A DNA stretch of 38,724 nucleotides. Source: CAZSVE01 sp964610175 (GTDB taxonomy: Bacteria; Pseudomonadota; Gammaproteobacteria; HK1). The notes under the pieces are model-generated. The model saw only the letters and a list, made by a program, of their open reading frames with translations. It searched no databases and was not told where the DNA came from. Below are positions 35,501 to 38,724 of the stretch, in pieces. The stretch covers positions 1-38,724 of the forward strand of contig CAZSVE010000022.1 of the NCBI GenBank assembly GCA_964610175.1, given 5' to 3'. Position 1 is the first letter of the stretch. Each line of letters opens with the position of its first letter. Made by a program: the position numbers and the translations under genes.

Positions 35501-36035
35501 CTCGTTGCTGGCCATCATCGATATCCAGGTTGCCATCCCGGAGAGCGAAAAGCGAGTCTCCGAGTGGGATGGCCTCGATACCATCGTGAGATTTGCAAGA
35601 GTCTATGGCGACGTGTTCGGAAAAGCCCTTGGCGCATCCCTGGGAACGGGTCGGTCCCGGGATGAGCGGGAACTGTTTGCGGATCTGCTGGCGCGGTTGA
35701 TCGAACGCAAGCAGATCTCCGGCGAGGGCGAACTGAAACGCCTGTTGTCGGTCTACAAGGCCAACCTGCAAGCGGCGGAGGGATATGGGATGGAGAAGAC
35801 TCTCGTTCCGATCACCTTGCTGCGGGCCGCCGAACTGCAATCGGGCCGTGATTTCCTCCCCGACGAGGCAGCCACGGCTGCCGATCCCAGTTGGGGCTGG
35901 CATGGCGTTTCCGATTCCGTGGAGGTCTGTGTGGTGTCGGGGAGCCATTTCACCATGATGAGCGAGCCCCATGTTTCGGTGCTGGCGGAGCGCTTGCAGG
36001 CCCACCTGGAACGCCCTGGCCCCAAAGGACCATGA
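26544..36035 (+). CDS. Hybrid NRPS-PKS megasynthase A(MT)-PCP-KS-AT-KR-ACP-TE, glycine-loading
   Basis: This 3163-residue synthase begins with adenylation (core YTSGSTGKPKG near 190) without any condensation domain. The pocket residues D237, I238, L241, Q280, L303, G305, L327, I335, W336 and K1039 spell the known glycine code. A SAM methyltransferase (V616-G624, VLEIGCGTG) sits inside the A domain between motifs A8 and A10, the usual place for N-methylation. PCP S1096 follows, then KS (C1366 in TACSTS, HGTGT, NVGH), AT (S1954 in GHSIGE; HAFH at 2057-2060, malonyl type), KR (TGGLGALG near 2510; Y2654), ACP S2822 and TE (S2966 in GYSFGG, H3135). There is no DH or ER. The expected product is glycine, N-methylated, plus one malonate, reduced to a 3-hydroxy-4-(methylamino)butyrate. 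Linkers contain in-frame minisatellites. No strong ribosome-binding site precedes the ATG. Confidence 0.95.
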   Translation: MTKPLPAETKDRLPSAQWNRTRQDYPRHRCTQALFEQQVARTPNAIALIFQGRSFTYEELNRRANRLAHFLIEKGVEPDMLVGLCLERSPDLVVGLLGILKSGAAYVPLDPAYPRKRLATMVEDADMRILVTDSAWAATHLSFILEEAFLRHDKGGLAVVCPGSDRSDIDRHSTANPVRATGPEHLAYTIYTSGSTGKPKGVEIPHRALVNFLTSMAGRPGLTEHDTLLAVTTISFDIAALEILLPLITGATVVLASREASASGPGLIELIRESNPTVMQATPATWYLLLAADWAGHPGFEILCGGEALPRVLAERLLETGAHLWNLYGPTETTIWSTVYEVGGKERPMAEDPGDPRSVDPRPLDPRPVDPDPVDPGPADAGPVSEDASSCVDMPIGTPIANTTLHILDEGMQPVPVGSVGELHIGGDGLARGYRNRPSLTAERFVTNPFGRGLLYKTGDVARYLCNGNVELLGRMDHQVKIRGFRIELGEIEAILHRHPGVHRSVVTVHEDEGVSKIDDTPGAGNKRLVAYVVPDWHYRPETEAEEEIRSGERQVSQWGRLWDLAYARQAPGADATFNISGWNDSYTGAPIPVDDMREWVDTTVERILSLKPDRVLEIGCGTGMLLFRVAPHCSWYCGSDVAPNALRYIAAHEAHFAGDWSTIRLRQGAADDFDHVAPGTLDTILINSVVQMFPGVHYLVDVLEKAVQVIRPGGAIFVGDVRSRPLLKAFHASIRWGLSPDTLSRDEFRRQVQRAMAMEGQLVVDPDFFIALKRHLPAIGHVEIQLRRGHAANEMNRFRFDAILHIGKKTAREVAPAREITPARKVTPAGEVVPAEEVAPLEEAHRHDWRKERLTRAWVRARLTEPHIETLLIQRIPNARIAGEMRLLALLEDEAGPETVGALRRTLGAALDPAPSSAGGLAPGAVDAEDAVEPETWWHLAHEMGYTAHVGWSSDPGCYDVRFQKASELPVRFAETPEDIPLTGSPIWSDYANDPLRGQLMGRLEPALRRYLEERLPDYMLPTAFVILDEMPSMPNGKLDRKALPAPGKDRPRLATALVEPRSEIERRVAEVWREVLQLDRVGTLDNFFELGGNSLLLTRTHALLEERFEGKLSIVDLFGYPTIRDFARYIAESSDLARGRGGARQGEGDAGRGEGGAKRDESCGVSWQRMARKHALRPVGTAHEDIAIIGLACRFPGADTPERFWENLRDGVESIGFFSDAELEISDSALLTDPNYVRAGAPLPDIDRFDAAFFGYSPREAELMDPQQRLFLECAWEALERAGCNPEVFSGSIGVYAGCGMNTYLLNNIHPHRGHSRGGRASDGLLGSAHDLQIRLANSADSLTSRACYKLGLTGPGVTVQTACSTSLVAIHTACRALRGGECDMALAGGVSITVPQRTGYPYREDMILSPDGHCRAFDAGARGTVFGSGCGIVVLEPLDRAMESGDEILAVIEGSAVNNDGASKVGYTAPGVTGQAGVIEAALMDACIDPRTISYVEAHGTGTALGDPVEITALTRAFRKHTSDRGFCAVGSVKTNVGHLIEAAGVCGLIKTVLALKHKQLPPSLHFQRPNPAIDFQGSPFYVETALSDWQTTALPRRAGVSSFGMGGTNAHVILEEAPPAQEWARSPRADSTRPVRGISTPLDGRATPLDGRAAPLDGRATPLDDRSAPFDDRAAPLDDRSAPLDDRATPFDDRSAPLDDRATPLDDRAAPFDDRATPLDDRSAPFDDRATPLDDRAIPLDDRVTPFDDRAAPLDDRAVPLDDRSSSGVEMPPPLQLLALSARTGEALEASRRRYLDHLDTHPDIGMADLCFTANTGRKHFEHRLAVVAGSTPELREALAGISGTTTVARGAGRPMAFLFTGQGSQYVGMGRQLYDTSPTFRRALERCDEILRPLLESTLLDILYPDHDAIPGDLDETAYTQPALFALEYALAELWRSWGVRPDVVMGHSIGEYVAACVAGVFDLEDGLKLVAERGRLMQGLPRDGTRRGAMASVAASEPYVRDLLSGLSDVSIAAVNGPRAVVISGLSEAIEVVSQRLSAAGVETRGLAVSHAFHSALMEPMLDGFERFAGQFRFSAPRIPLVSNVTGKVAANEYATPAYWCRHVRDSVRFAAGMESIAGLGVGTFVEIGPGSVLLGMGWQCLPDAPGPWLPSLRPGTADWRQLSNSLGDLYEQGASIDWTGFHGDYPRRRVSLPTYPFQRRRHWIDPPDRGRSGAFPLQDSGEAFPSRDGLDNGSEVRALNDALYEPVWRGKALRASSDRASSDRALPDLPAGHWLIFTDHRGIGERVVAGLRSRGAASVVVSLGREYRQDGEQVFQVAPLAPEHFQRLLRAIPKVRGVVQLWSLDIPDTPDDIDALDRAAEMGCASAAHLVRSLVKSCPELPALWLVTRGAQPVKGSDVVPGVAQSALWGLGKVIGVEHPELGCVLVDLDSEASPEEAAKGLLDELMATAPSDDSVLVDDHSGHPEQQVAFRHGTRYVARLVRRPLTGPPSRPMAFREGASYLITGGLGALGFEVAEWMVARGARHLVLVGRSGVKPEAETRLAAMETAGVEVRVVEADIADADDVKRLFTEIGESMPALAGIVHGAGVVEFASVWQQDWARFSRVMAPKVRGSWLLHLSTRGLPLDFFVCFSSLAALLGSHGLGSYAAANAFMDALAHHRHALKLPASSIDWGPWGEVGMGARLGADHRDRLLDWGLSSIAPMEGLSVLGQLLRAGERRRSTRQSAQVGVMPVDWSKWLRQFPRRPAFYDEVVAPEIDTGSRARPIGFLERLDGAPRPARRELLMDHLLARMEKTLGMAGIAPGENVMDLGLDSLMAVEFRAWLKSELDCSLRSTLLFDYPTMDALVDYLLQEALTLDDSEEVSDDSRPATLVPIQPEGHGIVDRRPLFCVAGVFGNVFDFYPLSRRLGPERPLYGLRSLGLDEDVAPHTRMEDIALHHIEAMRTIRPRGPYGICGYSFGGKVAFEMARQLLRQGEAVSLLAIIDIQVAIPESEKRVSEWDGLDTIVRFARVYGDVFGKALGASLGTGRSRDERELFADLLARLIERKQISGEGELKRLLSVYKANLQAAEGYGMEKTLVPITLLRAAELQSGRDFLPDEAATAADPSWGWHGVSDSVEVCVVSGSHFTMMSEPHVSVLAERLQAHLERPGPKGP
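27600..27690 (+). repeat. In-frame 15-bp minisatellite inside the adenylation domain
   Basis: About six imperfect units of GACCCAAGGCCGGTC encode (D/V)DPRP(V/L)-like repeats at residues 353-383, between core motifs A5 (YGPTETT) and A6 (GELHIGGDG). Normal A domains have a short loop here. Confidence 0.8.
28977..29070 (+). repeat. In-frame 18-bp minisatellite after the methyltransferase domain
   Basis: Five imperfect 18-bp units of the form GCCAGGGAAATCACCCCT encode P-A-(R/G/E)-(E/K)-(V/I)-(A/T/V) repeats at about residues 812-843. They sit between the embedded methyltransferase and the following helical segment of the split A domain. Confidence 0.8.
29955..30030 (+). repeat. In-frame G-rich repeat in the PCP-KS linker
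   Basis: Three imperfect units of GCGAGGGGAGGGCG character encode the low-complexity linker RGRGGARQGEGDAGRGEGGA between the carrier domain and the ketosynthase. Confidence 0.6.
31462..31872 (+). repeat. 18 x 21-bp minisatellite flanked by a perfect 24-bp inverted repeat (KS-AT linker)
   Basis: From 31470 to 31847 there are 18 uninterrupted 21-bp units (consensus GCGACTCCGCTCGATGACCG plus G), each encoding (A/S)(T/A)P(L/F)D(D/G)R in frame. The outer limits 31462-31485 and 31849-31872 are exact reverse complements of each other over 24 bp, so the array sits inside a large inverted repeat. It occupies the linker between KS and AT (residues 1643-1768). Confidence 0.93.
33328..33362 (+). repeat. 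Short 15-bp tandem repeat in the AT-KR linker
   Basis: Two full units and part of a third of GCATCGTCGGATCGA encode ASSDRASSDRA just before the ketoreductase structural half. Small, but the same kind of linker repeat as elsewhere in the gene. Confidence 0.65.
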
Positions 36036-36250
36036 CCATGAAGGCCCGGTGGCGGCAGGGCCTTGGCGAAGCTTGTGCTCGGGCCGACAAAGCATGATTC
36101 GTTGCGTAGGATGGGCAAAGGCGCGAAGCGCTGTGCCCATCATGGATGAGAGGTAACGCATCGTGATGGGCACGGCACCAAAGACGCCTTTACCCATCCT
36201 ACAAGGCTGGCCCCAAAGAACCATGAAGGCTCGGCGGGCGGCACAAGGCC
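36018..36250. repeat. Direct repeats flanking a 97-bp inverted-repeat element (MITE-like)
   Basis: The arm GTAGGATGGGCAAAGGCG (36106-36123) matches the reverse complement of 36185-36202 at 17 of 18 bases. The interior carries GCGCGAAGCGCTGTGCCCAT and GTGATGGGCACGG. On both sides stand related copies of GGCCCCAAAGGACCATGA and AAGGCCCGG (36018-36060 and 36209-36250). A partial family A repeat (36062-36100) lies between the first flank and the element. The megasynthase stop codon falls in the first flank. Confidence 0.7.
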
Positions 36251-36342
36251 ATCGTGGATTCCCGCGAAAAAGCCGGGAAAGAATCGAGGAGCCGACAGGC
36301 AGTATGAAAGAGGTTCGATTGCGCTGATATGAGGGTAACCGG

Positions 36343-36984
36343 ATGAGAGCGGATAAAAGCGTTATAGACCGACTCTATCGGGCCGAGAGTCCCCGGGAAA
36401 TCGCCGATATCTATGACCAGTGGGCAGAGACCTATGATACCGGGCTCATGGAAGACTCCGATTATGTCGCCCCGCGAAGGTGCCTGGATATCCTGAAAAA
36501 GTACCGCCCTGCCAAGGAGGCCAGGCTTCTGGATGTGGGTGCGGGGACGGGATTGTTCGGGCAATTGCTCTACCGGCATGGTTACCGCGACATCGTCGGC
36601 ATGGACCTCTCCGAGGGTATGCTGGCGGAGGCGCGCAAGAAGGATGTTTATCTCGAACTCCATCGGCAGGTGTTGGGGGGAGCGCTCGAATTTCCATCCG
36701 ACGGCTTCGATGCCGCCATCGCCGTCGGCGTCTTCTCGCCGGGGCAGGGGCCACCGGGCGCCTTCGAAGAGATCATCCGCGTCGTAAAACCGGGCGGATA
36801 CTTTATCTTTACCCTGCGTCTTGAATTCTACGAAGACGACAGGTTCGGTTTCCGCCAAAAACAACAGGTATTGGAGGCCGCCGGGAAGTGGAGACTGGAG
36901 GAGAAAACCGGGAAGTTTCAGGGGCTGCCCAAGGGAGAGCCGGATCTGTTCTACAGCATATGGGTGTATAAGGTTTGCCGATGA
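36343..36984 (+). CDS. Class I SAM-dependent methyltransferase
   Basis: This 213-residue soluble methyltransferase has the Rossmann-type SAM site LLDVGAGTGLFG (about residues 66-77), the acidic ribose-binding region VGMDLSEGMLAEARKK, the post-I segment FDAAIAVGVFS, and a C-terminal VVKPGGYFIFTLR. The N-terminus (RAESPREIADIYDQWAETYD) is typical of WBSCR27/UbiE-like small-molecule methyltransferases. GAGGGTAA precedes the ATG. Its stop overlaps the start of the next gene (ATGA), so it is translationally coupled to the HD protein. In context it may complete N-methylation of the released amino acid or methylate a later hydroxyl or carboxyl group. The sequence does not say whether it is an N- or O-methyltransferase. 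Confidence 0.88.
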   Translation: MRADKSVIDRLYRAESPREIADIYDQWAETYDTGLMEDSDYVAPRRCLDILKKYRPAKEARLLDVGAGTGLFGQLLYRHGYRDIVGMDLSEGMLAEARKKDVYLELHRQVLGGALEFPSDGFDAAIAVGVFSPGQGPPGAFEEIIRVVKPGGYFIFTLRLEFYEDDRFGFRQKQQVLEAAGKWRLEEKTGKFQGLPKGEPDLFYSIWVYKVCR

Positions 36985-37565
36985 AGAAATTAGCCGACTA
37001 TACCTCGATGGCTACCGCCACCGCCGAGGATTATCGCATCGAAGCGGAGATCTTCGAGGCTTATCGTGAACGATTGCCCAAGTTACTGATCGCGCAACTG
37101 GAGGGGCTCAGGGACGTCTACCGTTCCAATAAAGTGGATCGTTACCAACACTCCTTGCAAACGGCAACCCGCGCCTTGCGGAGCGGCGCCAGTGAGGAGA
37201 TGGTGGTTGCGGCCCTGTTTCACGATATCGGCGATATCCTTACGCCCGATAATCATGCACCCATTGCCGCGGAACTCCTGAAACCCTATGTGGGGCCGGA
37301 TACCTACTGGATCATCAAACACCATGATGTTTTCCAGGGATATTTCTTTTGGCACCACTGGGGACGGGATCGCAACGCGCGGGAACGATTCCGTCATCAT
37401 CCTCTCTACGAACGGGCCGTATATTTCAGTGAAGCCTGGGATCAGACTTCTTTCGATCCCGATTATGGCACATTGCCCATCTCCGATTTTATTCCCATGG
37501 TCGAAAGGATTTTCGGCAGACAACCGTGGCAATCGGGGTGTGTTCCGATGTCCGATGATTGGTAG
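36981..37565 (+). CDS. HD-domain protein resembling PhnZ/TmpB mixed-valent diiron oxygenases
   Basis: This 194-residue protein has the HD fold. Likely metal ligands are H57 (YQHSLQTA), H81-D82 (LFHDIGD), H92 (NHAP), H114 or H115 (KHHD) and D154 (EAWDQ). The stretch from YQHSLQTATRALRSGAS to EEMVVAALFHDIGD closely follows the same region of PhnZ, and the 24-residue spacing from the first His to the HD pair is identical. PhnZ and TmpB use a diiron site and O2 to cleave alpha-hydroxyphosphonates made by a partner 2OG oxygenase; MIOX cleaves a C-C bond in a polyol. Here a 2OG oxygenase gene follows at once, reproducing the pairing in a biosynthetic setting. Plain phosphohydrolase activity is the alternative. 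The ATG overlaps the preceding stop. Confidence 0.82.
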   Translation: MKKLADYTSMATATAEDYRIEAEIFEAYRERLPKLLIAQLEGLRDVYRSNKVDRYQHSLQTATRALRSGASEEMVVAALFHDIGDILTPDNHAPIAAELLKPYVGPDTYWIIKHHDVFQGYFFWHHWGRDRNARERFRHHPLYERAVYFSEAWDQTSFDPDYGTLPISDFIPMVERIFGRQPWQSGCVPMSDDW

Positions 37566-37618
37566 AGCGAAACACATCCGATAGGGTCCCGAATCATACC
37601 GGAAGGAGAGTGCCTGGA

Positions 37619-38638
37619 ATGAGTACCGTTATCTGTCTCGATGCCGATCTTCGAGCCCCCGACTTTTCGAAAATAGAGCCACCCCTGGATGTGGAAGACT
37701 ATCGAATCGATTGTCGCGAGTTCGAGTCTTGGCCTGCGTTGGAAAAAGAGGTCCGCCGGCGTTTTTCCCGAAAAGGGGCCGTATTGTTGACCGACACGGG
37801 GCTCGATGACCTCGGCAGGCTCGATCGGTGGGGGAATATCCTCATCGACGAACCCATGACCTACCAGGGTGGAACCGGTGCACGGCCACGGTTCGGAGAA
37901 AACATCTACGATGTTCTCGCCAACGAGCCCTCCCATGCCTATATCTACCCGCACAACGAGATGTCTTACCTGTCGAGATTTCCTCGATGTCTCGTTCTTG
38001 GCTGTCAGGCGATTCCCCATCGAGGGGGAGAGACCTTTCTTTTCGACAATCGATCGTCGACGCGCGAAATACTCGAGACGGACATCGGGCAGAAACTCCA
38101 GGGAAGCGGTGTTCGTTATGTCAGAAATCTCACCGATGCCAATGGGGCCGACGACGTCGTCTATAAGCATTGGCAGGATGCCTTCGATGTCTCTACCCGA
38201 GGGGAAATGGAGGACATTGCCGGACGAGAGGGCTGGACGCTGGAATGGAGGGAGAACGGAGGCGTCCGGCTTTCCTATTGGCGGGAGGCATGCGAATACA
38301 ACGAGGTGCTCGAAGAGAATCTGTTTTTTGTCAATCTCTCCCTTCTCGGTGCCTATTTCGACGATTGGCATCCCTTCGATACGATTCCCCATGAAGACCG
38401 GCCTTTCAACGTGATTCATGGAGATGGTACGCCCTTTACGGAACAGGAGACCGAATATTTGGTCCATGTCTTCGACAATCACTGCTTGCCCATCTTCTGG
38501 AAACCGGGCTGGATCGCCATGTTCGATAACGAAAGATGGGCCCATGCCCGTCCACCCTTCACGCTGCAACCGGGAGAGAGGCGAAAATTGGGGGCGATGA
38601 TGGGAAACCCGAAAAGCCGTATCGGTGCAAGGTTCTAG
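37619..38638 (+). CDS. TauD/SyrP-like 2-oxoglutarate-dependent oxygenase
   Basis: This 339-residue enzyme belongs to the TauD/TfdA superfamily, closest in pattern to SyrP-like members found in peptide and polyketide clusters. Visible landmarks are the SyrP-type block TYQGGTGARPRFGENIYDV, the iron ligands H112 and E114 in YPHNEMSY, a GGET segment, the distal ligand H309 in ERWAHARPPF, and a 2OG-binding arginine near 322 in PGERRKLG. HxE in place of HxD is known in this branch and in clavaminate synthase. AAGGAGAG lies eight bases before the chosen ATG; a TTG frame to 37559 is less likely. It is 54 bp after the HD gene and most likely ends the operon. SyrP hydroxylates a carrier-bound amino acid, and TmpA and gamma-butyrobetaine hydroxylase act on trimethylammonium substrates, so its target may be the synthase product. 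Confidence 0.9.
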   Translation: MSTVICLDADLRAPDFSKIEPPLDVEDYRIDCREFESWPALEKEVRRRFSRKGAVLLTDTGLDDLGRLDRWGNILIDEPMTYQGGTGARPRFGENIYDVLANEPSHAYIYPHNEMSYLSRFPRCLVLGCQAIPHRGGETFLFDNRSSTREILETDIGQKLQGSGVRYVRNLTDANGADDVVYKHWQDAFDVSTRGEMEDIAGREGWTLEWRENGGVRLSYWREACEYNEVLEENLFFVNLSLLGAYFDDWHPFDTIPHEDRPFNVIHGDGTPFTEQETEYLVHVFDNHCLPIFWKPGWIAMFDNERWAHARPPFTLQPGERRKLGAMMGNPKSRIGARF

Positions 38639-38724
38639 CGAAGCTTCGCCTCGAACCGACATGATTGCGTATGGCTCTTCAGAAAAATTCGTGGGTAATT
38701 TTCTACGAATCTTGGCGTCCATGT
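38630..38724. repeat. Partial family A repeat at the window end
   Basis: The end of the 2OG oxygenase gene runs into TTCTAGCGAAGCTTCGCCTC and GAACCGACATGATTGCG, the 5' end of a family A element. The remaining bases to the window edge resemble its interior only weakly. Confidence 0.65.

Noticed and set aside
1..38724. tRNA, rRNA or riboswitch genes
   Set aside because: I looked for cloverleaf and common riboswitch cores by eye in the gaps and found none I could support; a covariance-model search would be needed to exclude them.

Overview
The window looks like a piece of a gammaproteobacterial chromosome. It carries BepA-type M48 protease, DsbD, ProA, a YejF-type ABC ATPase and BrkB/YihY homologues, plus a PPi-dependent phosphofructokinase next to a membrane pyrophosphatase. 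That last pairing is known from methylotrophic and some sulfur-oxidising gammaproteobacteria. I cannot name the genus. Intergenic space is full of several families of short dispersed palindromic repeats, typical of large, repeat-rich environmental gammaproteobacterial genomes.

Layout. Positions 1-9200 hold minus-strand household genes: nitroreductase, DAACS symporter, duplicated ABC ATPase, a coiled-coil tail-anchored protein, DsbD and a BepA-like protease. Positions 9236-14306 hold a small unknown gene, a repeat-filled gap, and a plus-strand pyrophosphate operon (pfp, a small protein, hppA) closed by two hairpins. Positions 14436-19765 hold minus-strand genes (ModA-like binding protein, ProA, RidA-family protein, BrkB-family protein) separated by 600-740 bp gaps of repeats. 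Positions 20110-24964 are accessory DNA: an AT-rich two-gene unit with an isopenicillin-N-synthase-like oxygenase, a DUF433/DUF5615 toxin-antitoxin pair, a MATE exporter and a decayed AlbA_2 gene. Positions 24888-25990 encode an acetate transporter (SatP) and a secreted Cache protein.

The most interesting part is 26544-38638. A 3163-residue NRPS-PKS has the order A(MT)-PCP-KS-AT-KR-ACP-TE with no condensation domain. The adenylation pocket read from the sequence is D-I-L-Q-L-G-L-I-W-K, the classical glycine code, and a methyltransferase is embedded in the A domain. The AT has the malonyl-type HAFH motif, the KR looks active, and there is no DH or ER. The predicted chain is N-methylated glycine extended once by malonate and reduced to a 3-hydroxy-4-(methylamino)butyrate. 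With three N-methylations this product would be carnitine. Next come a SAM methyltransferase, a PhnZ-like HD-domain (diiron oxygenase) protein overlapping it by ATGA, and a SyrP/TauD-type 2-oxoglutarate oxygenase. I infer one small pathway to a (tri)methylammonium or N-methylated hydroxy acid followed by oxidative tailoring. The interdomain linkers of the synthase are swollen by in-frame minisatellites. The largest has 18 copies of a 7-residue unit and is flanked by a perfect 24-bp inverted repeat.
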